Part shown: one piece after another, positions 1 to 10,197 of the stretch
Layout: each line of letters starts with the position of its first letter
How positions within the stretch are numbered: position 1 is the stretch's first letter
Assembly (NCBI GenBank): GCA_963555705.1
Contig: OY743189.1
Location: 6,837,501-6,901,500 of the forward strand
DNA: 64,000 nt
From: Ligustrum vulgare
Lineage: Eukaryota > Streptophyta > Magnoliopsida > Lamiales > Oleaceae
Reading direction: 5' to 3'
Made by a program: the position numbers and the translations under genes
The notes under the pieces: model-generated
The model's database searches: none
What the model saw: the letters and a program-made list of their open reading frames with translations, nothing else
Told to the model about the DNA's origin: nothing

Positions 1-1648
1 TGTTTCAAAAGCTCCCTATCGTATGATGCCGAAGGAATTGCAAGAATTAAAGGTTCATCTGGAAGAACTACTAGAGAAGGGTTTTATTAGGCTTAGTGTA
101 TCTCCATGGGGAGCACCTGTCGTATTTGTGAAGAAGAAGGATGGAAACATGGGGATGTGCATTGATTATCAGGAGCTTAACAAGCTAATGATAAAGAATA
201 AGTACCCCCTTCCCAGAATCAAAGATTTATTCGATCAGCTAAAAGGAGTAGATATATTCTCAAACATGGACTTAAGGTCTGGTTACCACTAGTTGAAGAT
301 CAAGTCCCCTGATATATAAAAGACAGCGTTCAGGACTTGTTATGGGCATTATGAATTCACAGTGATGCCATTAGGTCGTACGAATGCACTTGCAATATTT
401 ATGGATGTGATGAACTAAGTTTTCCACCAGTATCTAGATAAGTTCTTCATTGTGTTTATATATGATATTTTGGTATATTCCAAAGATTCAGAACAACATG
501 TAGAACATTTTAGGATTGTGTTGGAGACACTACGAGCGGAAAATTTGTACGCAAAATTCAAGAAATGTGAAATTTAGCTTGAGAAGATAGTCTTTCTTGG
601 TCACATTGTCATAATCAACGACATTGAGGTTGATCCTTCTAAAGTTGAGATGGTGACTAGTTGGACTACACCAGCAAATGCTGGTGATATGAGAAGCTTT
701 CTGGGACTATTCGAGTATTACCAGCGATTCATAGAGGGTTTCTCTAAGATAACAGGCCCCATGACTCAGTTGACACGGAAAGGTTTAAACTTTCAATGGA
801 CAGATCAGTGTGAACAAAGTTTCCAAGAACCAAAGAATAGATAAGTTTCAGCACCAGTGTTAGCAGTACCGGATGGATCTGATGGTTTTGTCATCTACAG
901 TTATGCCACCAAACATGGTTTGGGATGTGTATTAATGCAGAAGGGTAAGGTGATTTCCTATGCTTGAAGGTAATTGAAACCATATGAGAAGAACTACTTG
1001 ACACACGATCTAGAGCTTGTAGCAGTAGTCCAAGCTTTAAAAATCCGTAGACATTACTTATATGGGAGTAAATACGAGATTTACACTGACCATAAGAGTC
1101 TCAAGTACTTCTTCACTCAGAAGGAGTTGAACATGAGGCAGTGTTGATGGCTAGAACTGCTAAAAGATTATGATTGTACCATTATTTACCACCCTGGTAA
1201 ATTTAATAAAGTTGCAGATACATTAACCAGGAAGGATACTAGACAGTTATAAGCTTTGGGAACAGTTCAAGAACAATTGATCTGGTATTTTCAGAACCTA
1301 AGAATTGAAGTAAGAACCCTAGCAATCCAAAGTTCTAGCAGATTGGAAAATTTGACCATTAAGCCAGATTTGAGAAATAGAATTGTGACGGCTCAGGAAG
1401 GAGATAAATTCTTAGAAAAGATCAGAATGGAAGTTGGAACTGGCAAGCAAATAGGCTTCGAGATAGCAATTGACAAAGCTTTTATGTTCAAAGGTCGCCT
1501 TTGTGTACCGAAAGATGATCATATCAGGAATGAAAATTTAAAGGAAGCACATTCAGCACCATATGCGGCTAACCCAGGAGGAACAAAGATGTATCGTGAT
1601 TTGAGCACTACATTCTGGTGGAGGAACATGAAAGGATGTATTGCAAAG
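1..1648 (+). pseudogene. Ty3/gypsy (Tekay-like chromovirus) pol, first part: RT, RNase H, integrase zinc finger
   Basis: Decayed pol of an LTR retrotransposon, cut by the window edge. Read in the frame starting at base 23, the RT region shows the VVFVKKKDG and CIDYQELN blocks and MDLRSGYH. An in-frame stop follows at about 290, with more stops near 320, 417, 577, 842, 966 and 1145. The usual catalytic Asp-Asp pair is lost: Tyr is encoded at 461-463 ([10 protein letters not shown]). RNase H follows at about 880-1230; the first catalytic Asp position also reads Tyr, while the YHPGK and ADTLTRK blocks remain. An integrase N-terminal HHCC-like segment starts near 1545 (AHSAPYAANPGG, second His replaced by Asn). 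The frame runs to base 1648, where a foreign element is inserted, and resumes in the same frame at 4700. The element cannot be autonomous. The Tekay/Del assignment rests on the integrase, chromodomain and LTR further right. Confidence 0.9.
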
Positions 1649-2049
1649 TGATGAGATCCCAGTCGGGGAATCTCGTCGAACACGCGGAATAACGACTATT
1701 AAAATCTAGGAAAGATCTAAATCAGATCTGACACGAAAATAACAAGAATTAATTTACTGGAAAGATAAAATTGACGATAGGACCTTGACCCAAGATTCAC
1801 GACGCAAGAAATTGACGATGCGGAATCGAGATCCAAGGTTTTCGAAACACCACAAGGACTTGTCAATTTCCTTGATAAGATTCTAAATTGGAAACGCCAC
1901 AAACATTCTCGCGAATATTTGATAAGTTCAACGCCACAAATATTTCACAATATTTGATAAGTTGGAATTGTTCTCGAAGAACACAAAAGGGACTCCTCAA
2001 CCTTTTAATTGGAGAAAACTCTCTCAACTTTATTAATCTCAAAATCAAA
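1649..2049 (-). repeat. E1 3' LTR, truncated
   Basis: Direct repeat of 3722-4122 in the same orientation. Homology stops abruptly at 2049, where the sequence passes into the acidic-linker coding part of the element. U3, including all palindrome copies, is missing. The outer end is intact and abuts the CAAAG TSD. Confidence 0.88.
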
Positions 2050-3438
2050 CTTCTTCTGCTTTTCTGGGCTTGATAATCTTGTTTAAGCTTCGTGCGATCT
2101 TTTAGACTTTTGGGCTGCCCATTTTTCTCCTTCAACTTTCTCGGCTTTTTGGGCTGCTCATTTGTGCCAACAAGTTTCTTTCCGGTTTTAAGCCCATGGT
2201 TTGACTTCGGCACCTGTAAAACAGATTTTAAAGAACTGGGGAGGGGTGTGTTAGCGTGAGTAAGTGCAAATAGACTCATTTTTGTGGTAGACTCTCCTTT
2301 CTTTTGCTTTTTGCACTCAGTCTCTCCTTTTTCTGAGGTTTGTAACTCAACCTTCTTTCCTTTATTTTTCACTCCCTCTCCTTTTTCTGAGGTCGTGACC
2401 TCAACTCTCTTTTCTTCAATTTCCACTCCCTCACCTTTTTCTGAGGTCGTGGCCTCAACTCTCTTATTTTTCCCCTCAAACTCACTTTTCACTTTCAATT
2501 GATCTTTCAGGGCTTCAGTTGGAGATAGTGGCATTAGAGTAAACTTTCCCCCCTTTTACCAAGCTGTATCTATTCGTATACCCATCATGTAGCACAGCCC
2601 TTTCATGTTGCCATGGTCTCCCCAACAGTATGTGACTAATTTGCATTGGCACCACGTCACAAATTACCTCATCCGAATACCCACCAAAAGAATATGTCAC
2701 CAAGGCCTGTCTCTTCACCTTAACTTCCCCTGACTCAGTCAACCATTGTAATTTATAACGTGTTGGATGTTTCGTTAAAGGTAAGCCTAATTTTTCCACC
2801 AACATTGTACTAACTACATTAGTACAACTTTCCCCGTCAATCACCAAGCTACAAACTTTTTCATCCACTAAGCATCTAGTGTGAAAAATATCATCCCTTT
2901 GCCCATCCACATTTTCCAAAACATTGGCCTTACGCTTAATGCTAAGGGCATGCCTATCAATAATTGACTCATCCACCACAACACTTTTAGCCCCTTCACT
3001 ATCACACCTAACCTTCTTACGTGGACAATCAAGTGCAATGTGACCCCGTTCCAAACATTTAAAGCACTTAACATTTTTATCCTTAAGAAGCTTGGAATCA
3101 GAATTATTTTTACCTTTAGTTGTCGGTTCCTCCCTCCTTTTTTGAACATGATCACTACTCTCTCGTTTTGATGTCTCTTTCCGCTTCAATGGCCTTTCAT
3201 TATCCACACCAACCTCACGTCCATTATCTCTCCTAACCCGAGAACCATCATGAGATTAATCCCGAGGTCGTTGTTCACGTTCTGTACCTCGATTCTCCAT
3301 CTGAGCCATAAACCTCTCAAATTGTGTCCTCATTGCTGCAATATTATCATTACCCTGTTCATCCCTTCTATTCACACCCCTGAACTGTTTCATGTCTCCA
3401 ATAGAAGATGAAGATGTGGAAACCTTTCTATCAGACAT
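2050..3438 (-). pseudogene. E1 gag zinc-knuckle and aspartic-protease remnant
   Basis: Starts MSDRKVSTSSSS at 3438 with a short charged N-terminal segment (FERFMAQMENRG). An in-frame stop at 3256-3258 is followed by the same frame from 3207. A CCHC knuckle, CFKCLERGHIALDC, lies at about 3024-3066. A retropepsin-like domain follows; its active-site region reads VIDGESCTNV, with DG in place of the usual D-T/S-G, and the flap/C-terminal part includes HILLGRPW. A frameshift near 2525 leads into a Lys/Glu-rich linker with three near-identical TTSEKGEG-type repeats, then MSLFALTHANTPLPSS, which in related polyproteins precedes RT. There the coding part is cut and joined to the LTR. No capsid core is visible. 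The protein would be a partial Gag-protease, not a full polyprotein. Confidence 0.85.
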
Positions 3439-3707
3439 TTTTAATACACGAACAAGGAAATTCGGAATATTTGGGGAATATCTGGGAATTTTTGAATTTT
3501 ATTTTTTTTAATAATCTTCCAAAGAATTGGACTACGAGTATGGCAGAAAAAACGGAACTGGATTTGGACGAAAAACGAACAAGAAAAACACTTTTGAATT
3601 TTTGGGACTGACTCTTATGGATCAAACTGAAGAAAATTATGACTGACATGAAGAACGCGAAGAACATGAAAAAAATCAAGAAACGCAAGAATCTGAAATA
3701 GATCCAA

Positions 3708-3719
3708 GCTCTGATACCA
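3708..3719 (-). promoter_or_regulatory. E1 primer-binding site (tRNA-Met type)
   Basis: Reads TGGTATCAGAGC on the minus strand, 2 bp inside the 5' LTR. This is the usual initiator tRNA-Met primer site of plant LTR retrotransposons and it fixes the element's orientation. Confidence 0.9.
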
Positions 3720-3721
3720 GA

Positions 3722-4694
3722 TGATGAGATCCCAGTCGGGGAATCTCGTCGAACACGCGGAATAACGACAATTAAAACCTATGAAAGATCTAAATCAGAT
3801 CTGACACGAAAATAACAGGAATTAAATTACTGGAAAGATAAAATTGACGATAGGACCTTGACCCAAGATTCACGACGCAAGAAATTGACGATGCGGAATC
3901 GAGATCCAAGGTTTTCGAAACACCACAAGGACTTGTCAATTTCCTTGATAAGATTCTAAATTGGAAACTCCACAAACATTCTCGCGAATATTTGATAAGT
4001 TCAACGCCACAAATATTTCACAATATTTGATAAGTTGGAATTGTTCTCGAAGAACACAAAAGGGACTCCTCAACCTTTTAATTGGAGAAAACTCTCTCAA
4101 CTTTATTAATCTCAAAATCAAATTTAACTGTTTTTTTACAATGAATGGAAGGGAATATAAATAAGCAAAATAACCTAGCATCTAATTTACTCAAAATAGA
4201 ATTCTAATTAGACTAAAATTCTAAAATAGGAAAATAACCTAAACACCAAAAAAAGGAATAAAATAATTAAAAATCCTGAAAATCTGGCCGCTACTCAATT
4301 ACGGCCGTGAATAATTCTTTTACGTCCGTAATGGCCTTTCTGATTAAAACTGTCCCATCGATTACGGCCGTGACGAATCTCTTACGGCCGTGAAATGCCC
4401 CTTTTACGGTCGTAACTTCCAGGCTTACGGCCGTAAGTCTCGTTCTGCTTAATTTCTGTCTTTTCCTTCGATAATTTGTTATGGCTGTGATAGTAAGTGT
4501 TACGGCCGTGAAGATCCTCTTTTACGGCCGTAAGGTATTTTCTGCCCAAATTACTTCTTTTTCTTGATTCGGCTTGATCCATCCCTCTTCTCGGCTCGAC
4601 CCCAACACGGAACTTGCTCCGTTTTGCACGTAGATCACTATCATATTGCCGATGGCTCGACTTCACCCTTCGATGCCTTGTCCGGATCACATCA
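3722..4694 (-). repeat. E1 5' LTR (973 bp, complete)
   Basis: On the minus strand it begins TGATGTGATCC and ends CTCATCA, giving TG...CA ends next to the TSD. The first 406 bp of the + strand copy match 1649-2049 almost base for base. A TATA-like box lies at 4154-4165 (minus strand). Upstream of it, in U3, is the palindrome array at 4299-4533. Confidence 0.92.
4299..4533. repeat. CpG-palindrome array in E1 U3 (9 copies)
   Basis: Twelve-base motifs start at 4299, 4320, 4362, 4382, 4404, 4425, 4479, 4500 and 4522. Forms are TTACGGCCGTAA (4425, 4522), TTACGGCCGTGA (4299, 4362, 4382, 4500) and single- or double-substitution variants. Neighbour spacing inside clusters is 20-22 bp. The array lies about 135 bp upstream of the TATA-like box when read on the minus strand. 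Confidence 0.95.
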
Positions 4695-4699
4695 CAAAG

Positions 4700-5816
4700 T
4701 CTCTCTCACGATGCATGACTTGCCAACAAGTCAAGGCTGAACATCAGAGACCGTCAGGATTGTTAAATCCTTTAGACAATCATAATGAAAATGGGAGAAA
4801 ATTTCCATGGGTTTTGTGACAGGTTTACCAAGATCGGTGAAGGGGCATGATGCTAACTAGGTTATTGTAGACCGACTTGCGAAGTCATCCCATTTACTTC
4901 CAGTGCAAATGAACAGTGTAGATCAGTTGGCATAGATTTATGTCAGGGAGATCGTCCGACTTCATGGAGTTCCAGTGTCTGTTGTTTCAGAAAGGGATTC
5001 GAGATTTACGTCAAGATTTTGGAAGAGCTTACATGTGACTATGGAGACTAAATTAAATTTTAGTACCGCTTACCATCCGGTGAAGGACGGGCAATCTGAA
5101 TGCACCATTCAGAGTTTGGAGGATATGCTTAGAGCCTGTGTTCTAGACCTGAGCGACAATTGGAAGACTCACTTTCCATTGGTGGAGTTTGCTTATAACA
5201 ACAGTTTTCAGATTACCATTGGTATGGCACCATACGAAGCACTGTATGGGCGAAGATGTCGATCTCCAGTCTATTGGGATGAGGTTGGCGAGAGGAAGTT
5301 ATTGGGTCCAAAATTAATTGAAAGGACGATAGAGGCTATTGAGAAGATTAGACAGCGGATTAAAGCCACCCAAGATAGACAGAAAATCTATGCCGATAAA
5401 AGGAGAAAGGACTTGGAGTTTGAGATTGGAGAGAAAGTATTTTTGAAAGTAACTCCTATGAAGGATACTATACGTTTTGGCAAGAGAGGGAAATTAAGGT
5501 CTCGTTTTATCGGACCATTTGAAATATTAGAGAAAGTGGGTAACATGGCTTATCGATTGGCTTTGCCACCCAAACTCTCGGTTTTATACAATGTCTTTCA
5601 CATTTCTTTATTGAGGAAGTATGTTTACAATCCCAGTCATGTAGTGAACTTTCAATTAATTTCGATTCAGAAGAATTTATCTTATGAGGTGGCACCTAGG
5701 TGCATTATTGATAGAAAAGTCCATGTCTTAAGAAATAAAATGGTTTCACTAGTCAAAGTTCAGTGGGGTAGACACAATAATGATGAGGCTACTTGGGAAA
5801 AGAAGAAGAGATTCTA
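4700..5816 (+). pseudogene. Ty3/gypsy chromovirus pol, second part: integrase core, GPY/F and chromodomain
   Basis: Continues the pol at 1-1648. With the insertion and one copy of its CAAAG TSD ignored, the frame carries straight into the second Cys pair of the integrase zinc finger (CMTC near 4714). Stops near 4820 break the next stretch. From about 4867 the core shows the first Asp in IVDRLAKSSH. An open frame at 4975-5816 then has the second Asp (SERDSRF) and the Glu in GQSE, so the DDE triad is complete. It continues with a GPF module (RFIGPFEI) and a C-terminal chromodomain-like segment (LVKVQWGRHNNDEATWE), which marks it as a chromovirus. Two bases past the stop the typical pre-LTR segment appears, followed by a purine-rich tract near 5875-5884. 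This 280-codon stretch is the best preserved pol piece in the window, but upstream lesions make the whole gene dead. Confidence 0.9.
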
Positions 5817-5887
5817 ACCAAGTATCCAGATATCATAGATCAAGAAAGTTTAATTTCGAGGACGAAACTATTTTAAGGGGTTAATGT

Positions 5888-7014
5888 TGTAGCGATTGAG
5901 AATTTTCTAGTTAAAATTAAATAAATATTGTATGATCTAAAAATGTGGCACTACGATTTTATCCATTTTTAAAATTTAAGTACGTTGTCTAGCCATATTA
6001 TGTATTTTGAGCCAATAAACATAATTTTTAGTCCAACTAAATTTTTATGTCCAAAATTCGGGAAATTAAATTTTAAAACCTAATTTTTATTCAAATAAAA
6101 TTCCAACCTATTTTCTTTTCAAAATTCAAATATATATTTTATTCTTTATCTTATCAAATTTCAAATCTTGATTTCCCCATTTATCTTGGCAAATCCAGAT
6201 AACCAGTCTATCCCATTTTACTCACCCATGTCTATCTACAAGGAATCCTTCCACAGTTTCAACTCCAATTCAAATCAGAAACTGACCTATTTCATCAGTA
6301 TAACTTCACTCACGATAAGGACCCTCTTTACCCTCTGCTCACTATAGCAATTCAAAAACTCGGTAAAACTTTTCTCTTTGACTACTGAATGGCTAGACTA
6401 TTTTCAATTTGTACACTCACAACACGTAAAACAGATGTTCACTTAAAAATCAAATCATCATAAACTCCAACTCGAATGAGCCAACCAGAAACACCAAGCC
6501 ACAATTCTGCAACACACAATCAGATAGCCGCCCAACTTCAATCCATTTGCGCTATTTGATTACCAAAGTTTTCCATGAAATTCGTTTTCCATGTCTCGAA
6601 ATTCGGTATTTTCCTTATTTTGGAGGAATTCGTTTTCCTTGGGGGATAGGAGGTTTTATTTTTCATTGAAAATCTTATGTTTTTTTCATCACGTTTGATC
6701 CTTTTTGTTGTTGTTAATTGATTTATTTTTTTTCAAAAATTAACATTATTATTATCAAGTACAAATGTGTGAAAAAATTTAAAAAATTATTAAAATTTAA
6801 AATATCTAAATTCTGCTTTATTTTCCATTGAAAATAATGTCAATCAAACAACAAAAGTTTGAAAATTCTCTACTTTTTTCACCTAGAAAATTAAACCAAT
6901 CAAATACCTAAACTTCAAATTCCTAGAAATTCAATTCCCTGTAATTCATTTTCTTTCCTCCCAAATTCCACCATCTCTTTCAAACACAGCCTTAAGTTTG
7001 ATAAAGTGAGAAGT
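5888..7014 (+). repeat. 3' LTR of the Tekay-like chromovirus (right end unresolved)
   Basis: Starts TGTAGCGATTGAGAATTTTC directly after the purine-rich tract. The start and the next roughly 100 bp (a CACTACGATTTT motif, then a GTCTAGCC motif) match, in reverse, the right ends of the solo LTRs at 37999-40542 and 46295-56692, so all three belong to one LTR group. The 3' end was not found; the sequence grades into a candidate MITE and then into another element's pol tail, so the end given is only a limit. Confidence 0.6.
6546..6994. mobile_element. Candidate small TIR element (MITE)
   Basis: AT-rich segment bounded by weak inverted ends (GCGCTATTTGATTA on the left, TTTCAAACACAGCC on the right) and enriched in TTTTCC/GGAAAA motifs on both arms. 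No coding capacity and no convincing TSD. Could be only part of the surrounding LTR. Confidence 0.3.
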
Positions 7015-7492
7015 TGAGGATGTTATATCTTGATCCCTATGATAATACTTAAGCTTGGATTTCAATGTTATTGATGACATAGCAATGGATTTATGTGGTA
7101 TTCAAGAATGAAATCCTTGATTATAAGGTATAGTAAGAAGGCATCATAGTTGATCAATGCCCTAAGGTCACTAGTATAGTTTGACTTAAAATATTTGATG
7201 CGAAACAACTTAGGAATTGATGCATGACAGGAAAGATTGAGATCTATGACTAGTTAAAGTTTATTGGAAAAAAATTATTCAATGAAGAAGTAACATGGAA
7301 AAGTCACGAGTTAATAGTAATAGCTACCAATAATACTTGAAGTAGCCTTCAAACTCTTGCAGCTAATGATTATAACTTGCAAGATAATATGAGAGTTGTG
7401 CAGAGGAAGTGTGGTAGGAAAATATATATTTCCAAAAAGGATTCCTATGAAGGCATAAATTTCAAGGACAAAATTCCTTAAGAGGGAAAGAT
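7015..7492 (+). pseudogene. Tail of a second chromovirus pol (chromodomain relic)
   Basis: Heavily decayed. Near 7255-7310 the + strand gives LKVYWKK and, after a frameshift, EEVTWK, which fits the conserved core of chromovirus C-terminal chromodomains. Near 7465-7490 a FKDKI-type segment and a purine tract (AAGAGGGAAAG) occupy the place where such elements end before the 3' LTR. The left boundary is arbitrary; 7015-7250 itself shows nothing recognisable. Confidence 0.5.
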
Positions 7493-7840
7493 TGTAACAA
7501 CCAGAAAATTTCGTACCTTAATGGATTCATTAACAAAGTTGGATTAAAGTATTTTCTTAGAAAATATCCAATTCTACTTTTTGTATGAGGAGATAGTAAC
7601 TAATTTATTAGAGGGAGAAATTGGCATTATTTTTATTTCTAGGGACTAAATTAGCCTAAAACAAAGTTATGAATAATTTTTGAACCTAATCGAACTAAGT
7701 TTCATAAGTGATAAGTAAGTTGAAAATATTAGAAAACTTTAGTTTATTTACAGTTTTGGCATATGGTTGAGCTTAGCTTTTTGACCTTTGTGTGTGAGGT
7801 GTGTTGATCCATAGTCAATGCATGTCATACCAACTTGAAG
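7493..7840 (+). repeat. 3' LTR of the second chromovirus, left part
   Basis: Begins TGTAACAACCAGAAAATTTC right after the polypurine tract, the usual start of this class of LTR. It is interrupted at 7841 by element E3. The rest probably continues at 15216. Confidence 0.6.
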
Positions 7841-8583
7841 TAATGTGATCCCGTTTGGGGAACATGATGAATGGGGAACATGATAAAAGTGCAGAAGAAA
7901 TGTCGAAAAGTTTCAAATTCAGGTTGTAGATGGACGGTATGATCTTGCCTCGAGCTTCACGATGTAGGAACTGACGATACAGGTGCAAGAACCAAGATTT
8001 GTGAACGCCACAAGGGTTTTCCAGATCCCTTGAAAAGTTCATTTTTTGAATGCCCCAAAGATTGTTAATCTTTGATAAGTTCAGGTTGAACGACACAAGA
8101 CGATTAATCTTGATAAGTTCGATTTGTAAAAGGGAATTCTCACCTTTACTATTGAATCACTCAATAATAATGTTTATTAAAAATCCAACTAACTATTACA
8201 ATGAAGAAATAACATATAAATAAGTAAAAAATGACCTAACAACTATGGTAGCCGCTATAGAGGAGCGAAACCCTAAATAAATAATCAAAAAGAGGAAAAA
8301 ATGCAAAGTGATCACGTAGGGTAAATGAAGGCAATCACGTGGAAGTCTTGTTTTGCTCTCGGGTCACTTTTTTGATGCATCGCATGGTTGTAGCTCCGAC
8401 ACTTTGTGATCTTGTTGATTTCCAACTTTGTTCTTGGCTCATTTCTTTACCTGATAAATTGTTTTAGCCTCAAATCGTCTTCAACATTCTATGCTTGATA
8501 TTTGAGACATTCAAACTTGCACTTGAACTTCCGTTTGAATGGAATTGTAGATTTTTCCATTAAGTCTACTATGATTTGTATCA
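7841..8583 (-). repeat. E3 3' LTR (743 bp)
   Basis: Minus-strand start TGATACAAATC follows a purine tract. The opposite end reads TA on the + strand instead of TG, a probable point mutation. Its first 200 bp match 14958-15215. A TATA-like box lies at 8213-8224 (minus). Upstream of it are two CACGT-containing motifs 23 bp apart (8309-8317 and 8332-8340). Confidence 0.8.
8309..8340. promoter_or_regulatory. Paired ACGT motifs in E3 U3
   Basis: TGATCACGT at 8309 and CAATCACGT at 8332, start-to-start 23 bp. The core TCACGTGG of the second copy (8335-8342) resembles a plant G-box. The pair lies about 85 bp upstream of the TATA-like box on the minus strand, where E1 and E2 carry CGGCCG palindromes. 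Confidence 0.55.
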
Positions 8584-8836
8584 CTCCATTAGGATGATTC
8601 GTTCTGAATCATAGGTTTTTTCACGATGCAAAACTGTCACCCTTGGATCAAATGGAAAATTCTTGCTTCCCTGTAATAGTATCAACCAATAATACACTGC
8701 AACTTGGATTATATGGATGGCTTGAAGCAGAACCATCTTCGGGCATAGGTGGTGTGACATAATTCTCCAACTGCAAAACGGAATTAAGAAAAATAGGGTA
8801 TGGAATGTAAGTTTCTCCGAGTACAAGGTAAGGATC
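8584..8836 (-). pseudogene. E3 gag-protease C-terminal tail
   Basis: Separated from the rest of E3 by the E2 insertion. The minus frame continues DPYLVLYSEK and ends with YYWLILLQGSKNFPFDP, closely matching the tail of E2 (YWLILCNGGKNFPFDP). The tail is followed by the purine tract and LTR, so it represents the end of the element's single reading frame. In full-length relatives RT, RNase H and integrase would lie between protease and this tail, so an internal deletion is inferred. Function of the tail is unknown. Confidence 0.6.
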
Positions 8837-9604
8837 TGATGTGATTCAGATCCCGAATACAAGTCGTCAAGCAACAATGGATGAAAACACATTCTTGGCG
8901 ACTAAAGAAGCAAGTTCCATGTGGATCAACCTCATTCAAGCCGTCGAAGAAAATTGTGAAATCACAAATTTACGGCCGTAACATACACTACTCACGGCCG
9001 TAACAAGTCTACTGCAAAAAGAACTGAAAATTGTGAAGAATTGGATTTACGGTCGTAAACCACATTGTCACGGCCGTAACGCAGTCTCTGTTAAAATTAT
9101 GATTTTTAGGAAATATGACTTACGACCGTAAAAATATGTCTCATGGCCGTAACTGTAAAACAGAAAGCTTCTTACGGCCGTAAGAATTATCTCACGGCCG
9201 TAACAGCCAATACGCGTAAATTTAGGATTTTATTTCTTTCCTTATTTTTAGCAATTTGTTTCCTAGTATAATTAAAACTCTTTAGTCAGGTTTTGGCCCT
9301 ATTTATAGGGATGTAATTTTATTCAACACACAACTTTGATATTATAATTGAGAGGCTATTTTTCTTTCACAATCTTATTTTTCATTGAATAAAATCCGAA
9401 CTTGCGAGTTTTTCTTGTTTGTTCAAATCTCGGTGAGAATTATTATTGCTTGTGATCAAGAGGTCAATATATCCCAGTGATTGTATTGGTTGCTTGGTTC
9501 AATTAATTTTAATTGGATCCATAAATCTTGGTTTCTTGGCGTTCTTGGGTCGATTTCAATATTTCGTGGGTTTCGTAGCTACAATTGCTACGTGGTTTGC
9601 ATTA
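8837..9604 (+). repeat. E2 5' LTR (768 bp)
   Basis: Starts TGATGTGATTC and aligns throughout with 11315-12110; the end reads GCATTA where the 3' LTR has GCATCA. It contains the palindrome array (8970-9203) and a TATA-like TATTTATAGGG at 9300-9310. It lacks about 25 bp present in the 3' LTR near 11399-11423. Confidence 0.93.
8970..9203. repeat. CpG-palindrome array in E2 5' LTR (4 pairs)
   Basis: Motif starts 8970/8992, 9047/9068, 9120/9141 and 9172/9192, so pair spacings are 22, 21, 21 and 20 bp. In each pair the left site is TTACGGCCGTAA-type and the right site TCACGGCCGTAA-type, so pairs have direction. Three sites carry transitions at CpG (9047, 9120, 9141). Confidence 0.95.
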
Positions 9605-9606
9605 TT

Positions 9607-9618
9607 TGGTATCAGAGC
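9607..9618 (+). promoter_or_regulatory. E2 primer-binding site (tRNA-Met type)
   Basis: TGGTATCAGAGC, 2 bp after the 5' LTR. Confidence 0.92.
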
Positions 9619-9963
9619 TTAGGCTCCAAAAATCAAGGTTATATCTTTATTTTGGTTTTCTTGAGTTTTCTATCCAGTTTGATTTTTATGATTATCGAGT
9701 CCCATAAAAATCATCCATATCTTGTTGAGTGTTTTGTTTTAAAATTTTTTGCGTTCTTCTTGTTCTTGAGTTTGTTGAGTCTTTAATCTAGAAATCGTTC
9801 CAAAAAATTTCAAAAGTGTTTGTTTTGCTTAATTCTTATCCGAATTAAGTTCCGTTTGTTTTGTCGTGTTCGTTGTCGAATTTTCGGATTTATAAAAAAA
9901 AAAGATTATTTTTTTATTTATTCCGAAAATTCCCCAAAAATTCAAAAAAAAAAAATTATTTCC

Positions 9964-10047
9964 ATTCAAGAACCACTTTCTTGAATTTCTACAATATTCT
10001 TGATATTCTTTCCTTTCGAGTCAAATTCAAGAACCACTTTCTTGAAT
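9964..10047 (+). promoter_or_regulatory. Duplicated perfect hairpins in the E2 leader
   Basis: Two copies of a 9-bp stem with 5-base loop: ATTCAAGAA / CCACT / TTCTTGAAT at 9964-9986 and 10025-10047, 61 bp apart in an otherwise AT-rich leader between PBS and coding region. A related single copy occurs in the E3 leader near 12986-13006. The position fits an RNA packaging or dimerisation signal, but this is inference. Confidence 0.6.
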
Positions 10048-10197
10048 TTTTTTTAAATTCTTGATATTGTTTTTCCTTTTCGAGTCAATATTAAATTCCT
10101 TCTTGATATTTGTCAATATTCGGACCCTCTTATTTTGAGTCTCTCAAATTTTTGAAAGCTACATAAAGGGATTAATTACGAGTTCGATCATACTTTC

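Larger units (their letters stand above)
1649..4694 (-). mobile_element. E1: non-autonomous Ty3 gag-protease element inserted in the chromovirus integrase
   Basis: Flanked by a perfect 5-bp TSD, CAAAG (1644-1648 and 4695-4699). On the minus strand the order is 5' LTR (3722-4694), tRNA-Met-type PBS (3708-3719), gag-protease remnant (2050-3438) and 3' LTR fragment (1649-2049). There is no RT, RNase H or integrase, so mobility would have needed enzymes from a relative. Coding similarity is to plant Ty3 polyproteins of the Galadriel-like chromovirus type, from established family knowledge of the zinc-knuckle plus protease arrangement. The 3' LTR has lost its U3 half, so the element is a TR-GAG-like derivative with a secondary deletion. 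Confidence 0.92.

Noticed and set aside
1888..4164. Short + strand frames repeated at 1888 and 3961
   Set aside because: Antisense frames in the two E1 LTR copies; same sequence, no coding evidence.
4299..4533. Repeat-spacer array resembling a CRISPR
   Set aside because: Repeat unit is a 12-base palindrome with spacers of about 9 bp inside an LTR of a plant genome; no cas genes.
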